A DNA stretch of 64,000 bases from the NCBI RefSeq assembly GCF_904063065.1, contig NZ_CAJFCL010000009.1:1-64000 (forward strand). The letters run 5' to 3'. The stretch is from Pseudomonas paraversuta. Lineage in GTDB: Bacteria > Pseudomonadota > Gammaproteobacteria > Pseudomonadales > Pseudomonadaceae. A model generated the notes under the pieces. That model saw nothing but the letters and a program-made list of their open reading frames with translations, was not told where the DNA came from and ran no database searches. A program made the position numbers and the translations under genes. The stretch's first letter is position 1, and the number at the start of each line of letters is the position of its first letter. Positions 40,944 to 51,290 of the stretch are shown piece by piece.

Positions 40944-42502
40944 CCGCCAAAGAGAATAAACGCCATCCCATTTCCACTGGCTCCGAGTGGACCTTTGAAC
41001 TGATCCAGGCTTACGACCGCGAAATCGGCCGCCTGGCCGAACGCTATGCCCTGGATACCTACCCCAACCAGATCGAGGTGATTACCGCCGAGCAAATGAT
41101 GGATGCCTATGCCTCTGTGGGCATGCCGCTGGGCTACCACCATTGGTCCTACGGCAAACATTTCTTGAGCACCGAAAAGTCCTATAGCCGCGGCCAGATG
41201 GGACTCGCCTATGAGATCGTGATCAACTCAGATCCATGCATCGCCTATCTGATGGAAGAAAACACCATCTGCATGCAGGCCCTGGTGGTGGCCCATGCCT
41301 GCTATGGCCACAACAGCTTCTTCAAGGGTAACTACCTGTTTCGCACCTGGACCGATGCCAGTTCGATCATTGACTATCTGGTGTTCGCCAAGCAGTACAT
41401 CATGCAATGCGAAGAGCGCCACGGTATCGATGCCGTTGAAGACCTGCTCGACTCCTGCCACGCCCTGATGAATTACGGCGTTGATCGTTACAAACGGCCT
41501 TATCCGATTTCAGCCGAAGAAGAACGTCGGCGGCAGAAGGACCGTGAAGAGCACCTGCAAAAACAGATCAATGATCTGTGGCGCACCATTCCCAAAGGTG
41601 CAGACAAGTTCAGCGAAAAGGACAGCGCACGATTCCCCGACGAGCCCCAGGAAAACATCCTGTACTTCATCGAAAAACACGCTCCCCTGCTCGAGCCCTG
41701 GCAGCGTGAAGTCGTACGCATCGTGCGTAAGATTGCCCAGTACTTTTATCCACAACGACAAACCCAGGTAATGAACGAGGGCTGGGCGACGTTCTGGCAC
41801 TACACCTTGATGAACGACCTCTACGATGAAGGGCTGGTTACCGAGGGCTTTATGATGGAGTTCCTCATCTCCCATACCAGCGTGGTGTTCCAGCCAGGCT
41901 TTGACAGCCCTCACTACAGCGGGATCAACCCCTACGCACTGGGTTTTGCAATGTATTGCGACATCCGGCGCATTTGCGAACATCCAACTGACGAGGACCG
42001 CCACTGGTTCCCGGACATGGCTGGCAGCGACTGGCTATCGAGCATCAAATTCGCCATGAGCAGCTTCAAGGACGAAAGTTTCATCCTGCAATACCTGTCA
42101 CCCAAGGTCATCCGCGACCTGAAACTGTTCAGCATCATGGACGATGATCAAAAGGACGACCTGCTAGTACCTGCCATTCATGACGAGAACGGCTACCGCA
42201 CCATTCGTGAAACCCTGGCGGCTCAGTACAACCTGGGCAATCGTGAACCCAACGTGCAAATCTGGAGCATCGACCGCCGCGGCGATCGCTCGCTGACCCT
42301 GCGTCACCAGCAACATGACCGCAAACCCCTGGGCGACTCCACTGACGAAGTGCTCAAACACCTGCATCGCCTGTGGGGGTTCGATATTCATCTTGAAACC
42401 CTTCAAGGCGACCAGGTCATGAAAGTCCACCATGTCCCGCCAAAAGGAGAACATTCAGACTCTGACTACGGGCGTTTGGATATGAGCGCCATTCACCTGT
42501 AA
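40940..42502 (+). CDS. SpoVR family protein (YcgB-like)
   Basis: Large conserved protein (520 residues) named after Bacillus SpoVR, which is needed for spore cortex formation; in Gram-negative bacteria its role is unknown. Family segments include WTFELIQAYDREIGRLAERY, HHWSYGKHFL, HACYGHNSFFKGNYLF, MNEGWATFWHYTLMNDLYDEG and GINPYALGFAMYCDI. The histidine- and glutamate-rich motifs (HACYGHNS, NEGWATFWHY) suggest metal binding. It overlaps yeaH by 4 bp and is the last gene of the three-gene set. Confidence 0.92.
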   Translation: MTAKENKRHPISTGSEWTFELIQAYDREIGRLAERYALDTYPNQIEVITAEQMMDAYASVGMPLGYHHWSYGKHFLSTEKSYSRGQMGLAYEIVINSDPCIAYLMEENTICMQALVVAHACYGHNSFFKGNYLFRTWTDASSIIDYLVFAKQYIMQCEERHGIDAVEDLLDSCHALMNYGVDRYKRPYPISAEEERRRQKDREEHLQKQINDLWRTIPKGADKFSEKDSARFPDEPQENILYFIEKHAPLLEPWQREVVRIVRKIAQYFYPQRQTQVMNEGWATFWHYTLMNDLYDEGLVTEGFMMEFLISHTSVVFQPGFDSPHYSGINPYALGFAMYCDIRRICEHPTDEDRHWFPDMAGSDWLSSIKFAMSSFKDESFILQYLSPKVIRDLKLFSIMDDDQKDDLLVPAIHDENGYRTIRETLAAQYNLGNREPNVQIWSIDRRGDRSLTLRHQQHDRKPLGDSTDEVLKHLHRLWGFDIHLETLQGDQVMKVHHVPPKGEHSDSDYGRLDMSAIHL

Positions 42503-42508
42503 CACGGG

Positions 42509-42562
42509 AACCTCCGTTCTCACGGCGCAAGCGTTATCCTGTCGTGCTAACGGAGGTTTTTT
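42509..42562 (+). promoter_or_regulatory. Terminator-like hairpin containing the cca ribosome-binding site
   Basis: AACCTCCGTT (42509-42518) is a perfect inverted repeat of AACGGAGGTT (42549-42558), with a 30-base loop, followed by TTTT and then the cca ATG (42563). The 3' arm contains GGAGG, the cca Shine-Dalgarno sequence. In a transcript reading through from spoVR, this hairpin could both end transcription and hide the ribosome-binding site. In an RNA starting inside the loop, the site would be free. Confidence 0.6.
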
Positions 42563-43792
42563 ATGCAGATTTATAAAGTTGGCGGTGCCGTAAGGGATCG
42601 CCTGCTGGGCAAGCCCGTCACTGATATCGATTGGGTAGTGGTCGGCGCAACAGTCGAACAAATGCTCAGCAAAGGGTTTCGCCCCGTGGGCTCGGACTTT
42701 CCGGTATTTCTTCACCCTGTAACCGGGGAGGAATACGCACTGGCCCGCACAGAGCGCAAAAGCGGCCAGGGCTATGGCGGCTTCATCTTTCATGCAAGCC
42801 CCGACATTACCCTTGAACAAGACCTGATCCGGCGCGACCTGACCATCAACGCAATGGCTGAGGACGACTCAGGCAATTTGACCGACCCTTTCCATGGTCA
42901 GCGCGATCTTGAGGCGCGGATTTTACGCCATGTTTCACCCGCATTCGCCGAAGATCCCCTCCGGGTATTGCGAGTTTCCCGGTTCGCCGCGCGCTATGCC
43001 GGACTCGGTTTCAGCATCGCACCCGAGACCCTGGAGCTGATGCGCCAACTGTCTCGCTCAGGCGAACTGCAAGCGCTGACCCCGGAGCGTTGCTGGAAAG
43101 AAATCTCCCGGGCCCTGATGGAAGATCAGCCTCAGGTATTCCTGGAAGTACTGCGCAGCTGCGAGGCTCTGGAAGTGCTGCTACCGGAGATCAATGCCCT
43201 GTTTGGTGTACCCCAGCCTGCTGCACATCACCCGGAGATCGACAGCGGCGTACACACCTTGAGCGTGCTTGAGCAGGCAGCCCTGCACAATCAGCCACTG
43301 ACCGTGCGCTGGGCCTGCCTGCTGCATGATCTGGGCAAAGGGCTTACACCTGAAAAGGACTGGCCAAGACACATTGCCCACGAGCACAAAGGGCTGCGCC
43401 TGATCAAAGCGGTCAACGAGCGCTACAAAGTGCCGCGCGACTGTCAGGAACTGGCACTCCTTGTGGGCGAATATCACACCCACGGCCACCGCGCTCTGGA
43501 ACTCAAGGCATCAACGCTACTGGAACTGCTGCAGCGTTTTGACGTATATCGTCGACCGCAGCGTTTTGAGGAGTTTATCGTAGCCTGCGAGATGGACGCC
43601 AAAGGGCGCCTGGGACTGGAGAATCGCCCGTATCCACAGGCCGATTACCTGCGCGGAGCTGCCAAGGCTGCCCAGGCCGTGGCCGTCCAGCCTTTACTTG
43701 AGCAGGGTTTCAAAGGCCCTGAACTCGGGGAAGCGCTAAAGCACGAACGGCTAAAGGCGCTGCAAGCCTACAAAGAAGCAGCAAAAGCCTGA
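42563..43792 (+). CDS. cca: CCA-adding tRNA nucleotidyltransferase (multifunctional, HD domain)
   Basis: Adds and repairs the 3'-terminal CCA of tRNAs (409 residues). The catalytic head has GGAVRDRLLGKPVTDIDWVVVG (DxD) and RRDLTINAMA; DPLRVLRVSRFAARY follows. The C-terminal HD domain (HTLSVLEQAALHN, CLLHDLGKGLTP) gives the phosphatase/phosphodiesterase activities of the E. coli-type enzyme. The ATG directly follows GGAGG-T6, part of a hairpin with spoVR-proximal DNA. A REPIN-type element lies after its stop. Confidence 0.95.
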   Translation: MQIYKVGGAVRDRLLGKPVTDIDWVVVGATVEQMLSKGFRPVGSDFPVFLHPVTGEEYALARTERKSGQGYGGFIFHASPDITLEQDLIRRDLTINAMAEDDSGNLTDPFHGQRDLEARILRHVSPAFAEDPLRVLRVSRFAARYAGLGFSIAPETLELMRQLSRSGELQALTPERCWKEISRALMEDQPQVFLEVLRSCEALEVLLPEINALFGVPQPAAHHPEIDSGVHTLSVLEQAALHNQPLTVRWACLLHDLGKGLTPEKDWPRHIAHEHKGLRLIKAVNERYKVPRDCQELALLVGEYHTHGHRALELKASTLLELLQRFDVYRRPQRFEEFIVACEMDAKGRLGLENRPYPQADYLRGAAKAAQAVAVQPLLEQGFKGPELGEALKHERLKALQAYKEAAKA

Positions 43793-43802
43793 GACATCGT
43801 TC

Positions 43803-43893
43803 TTGTAGTCGATGGCGCAGGCTGCGCCAAGGGCCGAAGGACCTTCACCGCAGGGTCGCCAGGCAACCCATCGCAGCCTGCACCAGCGACTAC
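43803..43893. repeat. REPIN-type element between cca and folK
   Basis: Two REP arms in inverted orientation: the left arm reads GTAGTCGATGGCGCAGGCTG, and the right arm, read on the minus strand, GTAGTCGCTGGTGCAGGCTG. They flank a centre of about 40 bp with AAGGGCCGAAGGACCTTC. That centre nearly matches the DNA at 17773-17798 in front of the RAYT gene. It sits between the convergent cca and folK genes and touches the folK stop. Confidence 0.75.
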
Positions 43894-44417
43894 TAAGGCA
43901 AAAGCATCCCGGCCGGGGTCAACTGCTCCCCCCGCCATTCAAATGCTGCAGGCGCCAGAACTTGATCGATCTGTGCTTCTGCCCACATCTGAGCCAGAGT
44001 CTTGCCCACGCCCGGATGCACCTTGTCTGGCGCTATCAACGATAAGGGCCACAAGACAAAAGCATTTTTGAGAATCTCTGCACGGGGCAAAATCAAGCCA
44101 TCAAAGTTGCCTTCCAGATCACCGTAAAACAACACGTCGATATCCAAAGGTAAACCTTTGCGATCTTGGGCATAACGTCCGTTATCCGCCTCGATCAACT
44201 TCAAACGTCGACTTAGTTCAGCCAGCGGAAAGTCAGTTTTTGCCGACACCACCAGGTTGAAAAAAGGCCCGCTCCTGATGCCCACCGGCTGACTTTCAAA
44301 CACTGCAGAACAGCTCATGTCCTGCAAAAATCCAGCAAGGGCGTCAAGCCCGGCGCACAAATGCTTTTCACGCTCGACATTACTGCCCAGCCCGAGGAAA
44401 ACCTGAGTTAGCGACAT
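43893..44417 (-). CDS. folK: 2-amino-4-hydroxy-6-hydroxymethyldihydropteridine diphosphokinase
   Basis: Pyrophosphokinase of folate synthesis (174 residues). Family motifs: VFLGLGSNVEREKHL at the N-terminus, FNLVVSAKT and the metal-binding LPLDIDVLFYGD. It overlaps the upstream folB by 10 bp, giving a folB-folK pair that supplies consecutive steps. The stop lies at the edge of a REPIN element. Confidence 0.95.
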   Translation of the reverse strand: MSLTQVFLGLGSNVEREKHLCAGLDALAGFLQDMSCSAVFESQPVGIRSGPFFNLVVSAKTDFPLAELSRRLKLIEADNGRYAQDRKGLPLDIDVLFYGDLEGNFDGLILPRAEILKNAFVLWPLSLIAPDKVHPGVGKTLAQMWAEAQIDQVLAPAAFEWRGEQLTPAGMLLP

Positions 44418-44761
44418 CCGCGCTCAATCTCCACGCCCACACCGGTGGCCGCCGAAACGGCGCCGGGCTTGGTCAGCTTCAGATGCAACCACGGAATATT
44501 GAATTCAGTCATCAGCACTTCGGCCAGACGCTCAGCAAAAGTCTCCACCAACTGGAACTGAGCCGCCTCGGCAAATGCCTGGATTCGCGAAGAAACACTC
44601 GCGTAATCCAGGGCCAGCGTCAGGTCATCACCGGCCGCAGCCGGGCGATTATCCCACGCGAAACTCAGGTCAAGCCGCAAGCACTGGCGGATGCCACGCT
44701 CCCAGTCATAAGCACCGATCACGGTGTCAACTTCCAGGCCTTCGATAAACACTCTGTCCAA
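44408..44761 (-). CDS. folB: Dihydroneopterin aldolase
   Basis: Cleaves dihydroneopterin to the hydroxymethylpterin used by FolK (117 residues). Family segments: VFIEGLEVDTVIGAYDWER, LDYASVSSRI, QLVETFAERLAEVLM and LTKPGAVSAA. The start codon is taken as TTG (44761, MDRVFIEGLE) because GGAGA lies 7 bases upstream and the length becomes typical; the ATG at 44785 adds eight residues (MSCCGEKC) not expected in the family. Divergent from plsY. Confidence 0.93.
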   Translation of the reverse strand: MDRVFIEGLEVDTVIGAYDWERGIRQCLRLDLSFAWDNRPAAAGDDLTLALDYASVSSRIQAFAEAAQFQLVETFAERLAEVLMTEFNIPWLHLKLTKPGAVSAATGVGVEIERGCR

Positions 44762-44835
44762 GCACTTTTCTCCGCAGCACGACAAGGGCGCAATGCGCCG
44801 TTAGAATCAGGGCGTCCTCGCCCGGAATAGTTAGC

Positions 44836-45405
44836 ATGTTTTGGTTACTGGCGATTTTCGCCTACCTGCTTGGCTCTCTGTCCTTCGCCATTTTGCTCAG
44901 CCGCCTGACGGGAAATCCCGACCCGCGAATGAGTGGCTCGGGCAATGCCGGCGCGACCAATATGTTGCGCCTTGCCGGCAAAAAGCTCGCCGTCCTGACT
45001 CTGCTCGGCGACCTGTGCAAAGGCTTGCTGCCTGTACTTTTGGCCAACCAGCTCGGTCTCCCGCTCCAGCAACAAGCCTGGATCGGTATCTGCGCCGTCT
45101 TCGGCCACATGTACCCGTTGTACTTCCGCTTTCGCGGCGGCAAAGGCGTTGCCACTGCCGCAGGCATGCTGGTGGGACTCTACCCGCCTGCCGCCCTGCT
45201 GGCCGTTGCCGCATGGCTACTGACCTTCCAGCTAAGCCGCACCAGCTCACTGGCAGCGTTGATAGCCACACCCCTGACCCTGCCATTGCTGGCCTGGCAA
45301 GAGCCTGCTGCCCTGCTGCCCATGTGCGCCTTGACGGCGCTGATTGTATGGCGCCACCGCAGCAATTTACGCGACCTGATGGCCGGGCGCGAACGGCATT
45401 TCTGA
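44836..45405 (+). CDS. plsY: Glycerol-3-phosphate acyltransferase PlsY
   Basis: Integral membrane enzyme that acylates glycerol-3-phosphate from acyl phosphate, the first step of phospholipid synthesis (189 residues, about five transmembrane helices). The family's conserved motifs are visible: GSGNAGATNMLR, FGHMYPLYFRFRGGKGVATAAG and, near the end, WRHRSNLRDLMAGRE. Alone on the plus strand between folB and tsaD. Confidence 0.95.
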   Translation: MFWLLAIFAYLLGSLSFAILLSRLTGNPDPRMSGSGNAGATNMLRLAGKKLAVLTLLGDLCKGLLPVLLANQLGLPLQQQAWIGICAVFGHMYPLYFRFRGGKGVATAAGMLVGLYPPAALLAVAAWLLTFQLSRTSSLAALIATPLTLPLLAWQEPAALLPMCALTALIVWRHRSNLRDLMAGRERHF

Positions 45406-45460
45406 ATAGCGCGCATGAAATACGCTCACGCAACACCGACTCATGCCTTACGCCCCGCAC

Positions 45461-46486
45461 TCACAGCGGCTTCAATTGCTCCATCGGCCAGCGCGCCTGC
45501 ACACTGATCGCCAGGCTTTCATGCTGACCGGCCTGCAACCGCTGGCAGCCGGCAAAGGCAATCATTGCGCCGTTGTCCGTACAAAACTCCGGTCGGGCGT
45601 AGTAAACATTGCCATTCATGTCGCCGAGCATTTTTTCGAGCGAAACCCGCAGCGCCTTATTGGCACTGACCCCGCCCGCAATCACCAGACGCTTCATGCC
45701 TGCGTGCTTCAAAGCCCGCTTGCACTTGATGGTCAAGGTCTCGACCACCGCCTGCTGGAACGCCAGAGAGATATCGCAACGGGTCTGCTCTGTGTCATCA
45801 CCAGCCGCCACACAGCGCTGCCAGGTATTCAAGGCAAAGGTTTTAAGGCCGCTGAAACTGAATTGCAGCCCCGGACGGTCAGTCATGGGCCTGGGGAACA
45901 CAAACCGCCCCGCAACGCCCTGAGCGGCCAGTCGCGCAATCTCAGGGCCGCCCGGGTAGTTGAGCCCCATCATCTTCGCCGTCTTGTCGAATGCTTCTCC
46001 GGCCGCGTCGTCCAGGGTCTCGCCCAACAACTCGTATTGGCCGATGCCATCCACACGCACCAACTGCGTATGACCGCCCGACACCAACAAAGCGACGAAC
46101 GGGAATTCCGGGGGCTGCTCTTCCAGCATTGGAGCCAACAAATGGCCCTCCATGTGGTGCACACCCAAGGCCGGAATACCCCAGGCAAACGCCAGCGCCT
46201 GGGCACATGAAGCCCCAACCAGAAGGGCTCCGACCAATCCAGGCCCTGCCGTGTAGGCGATCGCATCAATCTCTGTAGGCACACAGCCAGCCTCAGCCAG
46301 CACCTGACGAATCAAGGGCAGCATGCGCTTGACGTGATCCCTTGAAGCCAGCTCCGGAACCACACCGCCATAAGCGCGGTGCAAGTCGATCTGACTGAAC
46401 AGTGCGTCGGCCAAAAGCCCGCGTTCACTGTCGTAAAGCGCGACGCCGGTCTCGTCGCAGGAGGTTTCTAATCCCAGTACTAGCAT
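45461..46486 (-). CDS. tsaD: tRNA N6-adenosine threonylcarbamoyltransferase TsaD
   Basis: Transfers the threonylcarbamoyl group to A37 of ANN-decoding tRNAs with TsaB and TsaE (341 residues). ASKHA fold: LGLETSCDETGVALYD at the start, the iron-binding histidines in GVHHMEGHLLAPM, VSGGHTQLVRV and the C-terminal FCTDNGAMIAFAG. The start MLVLGLETS is at 46486. Divergent from rpsU, with a TATTAT-type -10 in the spacer. Confidence 0.96.
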   Translation of the reverse strand: MLVLGLETSCDETGVALYDSERGLLADALFSQIDLHRAYGGVVPELASRDHVKRMLPLIRQVLAEAGCVPTEIDAIAYTAGPGLVGALLVGASCAQALAFAWGIPALGVHHMEGHLLAPMLEEQPPEFPFVALLVSGGHTQLVRVDGIGQYELLGETLDDAAGEAFDKTAKMMGLNYPGGPEIARLAAQGVAGRFVFPRPMTDRPGLQFSFSGLKTFALNTWQRCVAAGDDTEQTRCDISLAFQQAVVETLTIKCKRALKHAGMKRLVIAGGVSANKALRVSLEKMLGDMNGNVYYARPEFCTDNGAMIAFAGCQRLQAGQHESLAISVQARWPMEQLKPL

Positions 46487-46573
46487 GGGTTTACGCCTTG
46501 TAGAGGCTAAATTCGAAGGCGCGCATAATAGTCGCCACTCCCGCCCCCGGCCAGCGGTTTTCGATCAGAGGCT

Positions 46574-46602
46574 TTGCATTCCGGGCGATGAGGGGTTAAC
46601 AT
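46574..46602 (+). promoter_or_regulatory. Possible rpsU promoter
   Basis: TTGCAT (46574-46579) and TAACAT (46597-46602) are 17 bases apart, about 80 bp upstream of rpsU, in the spacer divergent from tsaD. The spacing is ideal and the boxes are four to five of six matches. By eye only. Confidence 0.35.
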
Positions 46603-46684
46603 CCGCAACCCTTAAAAACCGACGTCTTCCAACGCGATTTTGCCTTGAGACGTTGACCCCGGTAATGAATGAAGGTAGCTCTGG

Positions 46685-46900
46685 ATGCCAGCCGTCAAAG
46701 TAAAAGAGAACGAACCCTTCGACGTAGCTCTGCGTCGTTTCAAGCGCTCCTGCGAAAAAGCCGGTGTTCTGGCTGAAGTTCGCAGCCGCGAATTTTACGA
46801 GAAGCCGACTTCTGAGCGTAAGCGTAAAGCAGCAGCTGCTGTTAAGCGTCACGCGAAGAAAGTTCAGCGCGAGCAGCGCCGCGCCGTTCGTCTGTACTAA
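46685..46900 (+). CDS. rpsU: 30S ribosomal protein S21
   Basis: Small basic ribosomal protein (71 residues) needed for translation initiation. The sequence [20 protein letters not shown], the central [17 protein letters not shown] and the very basic C-terminus ending RRAVRLY are typical. First gene of the rpsU-dnaG-rpoD macromolecular-synthesis cluster. A hairpin follows 32 bp after its stop. Confidence 0.97.
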
Positions 46901-47373
46901 TACACAGACGTTCGAAGCACGCTTCTGCCAAGCCCGGCCTAAAGCCGGGCCGTAGGCAGTTGCAGCTTTAGTTACATGTTTTATTGTCAAGGCCGCAGAT
47001 GCGACCGCGACAAAACGCTACATCACGTCAGACCTGGCCTAATAGCCAGCGGTGCACGTCTTTACTGACGAGCCTTCCAAGGCTACCGACGAGCACACCC
47101 CTCTGATTTTCCCAAAGACGATCAGCCCAAGGTACCTCTCCAGTACCTGCTTATGAGCTATCCGAGACCAGCCATTGGTCAATGCCGGACTCAGAGCGCG
47201 ACACCTATCGAAGCCATTTACCCTGATTAAAAATAAATCAGTGACGTTTCGACAGATACACTCCCCCAACATGATTGAGCAGACGTCCCGCGATCTGGCA
47301 GCACACTTGCCTGCACGTACGACGACCAAGCCCTCATGCGGGTTAATTTCTGCGCAGAGATGACGAGAACGCC
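46901..47373. other. rpsU-dnaG spacer without a recognisable gene
   Basis: This stretch of 473 bp holds a GC hairpin (46932-46938 with 46944-46950, no T-run), a 14-bp palindrome AGCCTTCCAAGGCT near 47072-47085 inside imperfect GGTGC...GCACACC arms, a GACCA-N5-TGGTC hairpin, and an AT-rich hairpin CTGATT-N7-AATCAG at 47223-47241. Short open frames exist on both strands but none has a ribosome-binding site with a recognisable protein. In P. aeruginosa a GatB/YqeY-type gene occupies this place; I see no trace of it here. Confidence 0.6.
46932..46950 (+). terminator. Hairpin after rpsU
   Basis: A 7-bp GC stem (GCCCGGC with GCCGGGC) and a 5-base loop. No T-run follows on the plus strand, so termination would be partial, in line with graded expression of rpsU over dnaG and rpoD in this cluster. 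Confidence 0.45.
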
Positions 47374-49338
47374 ATGGCCGGGTTAATCCCCCAGAGCTTC
47401 ATTGACGACCTTCTTAACCGTACCGATATCGTCGATGTCGTCAGCTCACGCGTGCAAATGAAGAAAGCCGGCAAGAACTACACCGCCTGCTGCCCCTTCC
47501 ACAAAGAAAAAACACCATCCTTCAGCGTCAGCCCCGACAAACAGTTCTATTACTGCTTCGGATGCGGCGCAGGAGGCAATGCCCTCGGCTTTATCATGGA
47601 CCACGACAACCTGGACTTCCCCCAGGCTGTAGAGGAACTGGCCAAAGCCGCGGGCATGGAAATCCCCCGGGAAGAAAGCGGCCGCCCACACAAGCCAAGG
47701 CAGCCCACCGACTCTCCGCTCTACCCGCTTCTGACAGCCGCAGCCGACTTTTATCGCCAGGCCCTAAAAGGCCATCCGGCACGCAAAGCGGCCGTGGACT
47801 ACCTGAAGGGACGCGGCCTGACCGGCGAAATAGCCCGCGACTTCGGACTGGGCTTCGCCCCGCCCGGCTGGGACAACCTGTACAAGCACCTGAGCAGCGA
47901 CACACTGCAACAAAAGGCCATGATCGACGCCGGCCTGCTGGTCGAAAATGCCGAAACCGGCAAACGTTATGACCGCTTTCGTGATCGAGTCATGTTTCCG
48001 ATCCGCGACAGTCGTGGCCGCATCATTGCTTTCGGCGGCCGGGTACTGGGCGACGACAAACCAAAATACCTGAACTCCCCCGAAACCCCGGTCTTCCATA
48101 AAGGCCAGGAACTGTACGGGCTGTTCGAAGCGCGCAAATTCAACCGCAGCCTCGACGAAATCATCGTCGTCGAAGGCTACATGGATGTTATCGCTCTCGC
48201 CCAGCAAGGCCTGCGCAATGCCGTGGCCACACTCGGCACGGCAACCAGCGAAGAACACATGAAGCGCCTGTTCCGCGTGGTGCCCAGCGTCCTGTTCTGC
48301 TTTGACGGTGACCAGGCCGGCCGCAACGCTGCCTGGCGCGCACTGGAAGCGACCCTGCCTTGCCTGCAGGACGGCCGTCGCGCGCGCTTCCTGTTCCTGC
48401 CCGAAGGCGAAGATCCGGACACGCTGGTGCGTTCCGAAGGTACTGACGCCTTCAAGGCGCGTATCAACCAGCATGCACAGCCGCTGGCCGATTATTTCTT
48501 CCAGCAACTGACAGAAGAGTCCGACCCGCGCTCGCTTGAAGGCAAGGCCCACATGGCAACCCTGGCAGCACCGCTGATCGATAAAGTTCCGGGGGCCAAC
48601 CTGCGGACCCTGATGCGCCAACGCCTGAGCGAGATAACCGGCCTCACCAGTGAAACCGTCAGCCAGCTGGCGCAGAACGCACCCGCAAAGGTGCAGGCGC
48701 AACCTGCTTATGACCCGGGCATTGATTACGACGGCATGCCTGACTACAGCGACTTCCAGCAACCGGACACCTACCTCCCCCAACAGGAGTGGACGCCGAA
48801 AAAACCTGGCGCTGGCGGCAAGAAGTGGGAAAACAAGCCCTGGGACAAAAAATCCAAGCGCGGCGGCGACAATGACCAGCCCCGCGGGCCACGCATCCCG
48901 GCAGCGGTCGAGCCGCCAACCCTGGCCGCCCTGCGCACACTGCTGCATCACCCGCAACTGGCTGCGAAAGTTGAAGATGCCGGGCACTTTGCCGCAGAAG
49001 ACCAGACTAATAATCAACTGCTGATCGCTCTGGTCGAGGCCGTACAGAAAAATCCTAAGCTAAGCTCTATTCAGTTGTTATCCCGTTGGCACGGGACTGA
49101 ACAGGGTCGTTTATTGCAAAGATTGCTGGAAAAGGAATGGTTAATTGATGCCGACAACCTTGAACAACAGTTTTTCGACACTATAACTAGCCTGTCAGCT
49201 CGCCAACGCGAGCGAAATCTGGAGCAACTTCTTCGAAAAGCACGTCAAGGCGAGCTCAGTACCGAGGAGAAAAATCAGTTACGCGACCTTCTAAGTCGCA
49301 ATAATCCCGCATCAAACCCGACCTCAACTGGCGCGTGA
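47374..49338 (+). CDS. dnaG: DNA primase
   Basis: Makes RNA primers at the replication fork (654 residues). The N-terminal zinc-binding domain has CCPFHKEKTPSFSV and YYCFGCGAGG (about residues 39-68). The catalytic core has the GFAPPGW and FRDRVMFPIRD segments and the Toprim motif EIIVVEGYMDVIALAQQGL near residue 265. A charged, Q/P/K-rich linker (about 435-510) leads to the C-terminal helicase-binding domain. It starts MAGLIPQSFIDDLLNRTDIV. rpoD follows 67 bp downstream. Confidence 0.97.
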   Translation: MAGLIPQSFIDDLLNRTDIVDVVSSRVQMKKAGKNYTACCPFHKEKTPSFSVSPDKQFYYCFGCGAGGNALGFIMDHDNLDFPQAVEELAKAAGMEIPREESGRPHKPRQPTDSPLYPLLTAAADFYRQALKGHPARKAAVDYLKGRGLTGEIARDFGLGFAPPGWDNLYKHLSSDTLQQKAMIDAGLLVENAETGKRYDRFRDRVMFPIRDSRGRIIAFGGRVLGDDKPKYLNSPETPVFHKGQELYGLFEARKFNRSLDEIIVVEGYMDVIALAQQGLRNAVATLGTATSEEHMKRLFRVVPSVLFCFDGDQAGRNAAWRALEATLPCLQDGRRARFLFLPEGEDPDTLVRSEGTDAFKARINQHAQPLADYFFQQLTEESDPRSLEGKAHMATLAAPLIDKVPGANLRTLMRQRLSEITGLTSETVSQLAQNAPAKVQAQPAYDPGIDYDGMPDYSDFQQPDTYLPQQEWTPKKPGAGGKKWENKPWDKKSKRGGDNDQPRGPRIPAAVEPPTLAALRTLLHHPQLAAKVEDAGHFAAEDQTNNQLLIALVEAVQKNPKLSSIQLLSRWHGTEQGRLLQRLLEKEWLIDADNLEQQFFDTITSLSARQRERNLEQLLRKARQGELSTEEKNQLRDLLSRNNPASNPTSTGA

Positions 49339-49405
49339 GGTCATAGCTAAGGTATAATCCTCGGCTTGTTTTTTGCCCGCCAAGACCTTCAGTGGATAGG
49401 GTGTT

Positions 49406-51253
<1,848 letters not shown>

Positions 51254-51257
51254 TACC

Positions 51258-51290
51258 AAAACCCCCGGCCCTGCCGGGGGTTTTGCTTTA
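51258..51290 (+). terminator. Rho-independent terminator of rpoD
   Basis: A perfect 12-bp stem (51258-51269 with 51273-51284; core CCCCCGGC/GCCGGGGG) and a 3-base loop end in TTTT, then GCTTTAT. It starts 5 bp after the rpoD stop. Confidence 0.93.

Noticed and set aside
43803..43893. CRISPR-like repeat
   Set aside because: Only two inverted arms and no regular direct repeats with spacers; it is a REPIN.
47039..47329. 96-codon minus-strand frame in the rpsU-dnaG spacer
   Set aside because: No ribosome-binding site seen and the protein resembles nothing I know. It could be real only if conserved, which I cannot test.
47764..49017. 417-codon open frame antisense to dnaG
   Set aside because: Same reason: shadow of dnaG, with no ribosome-binding site or known domains.
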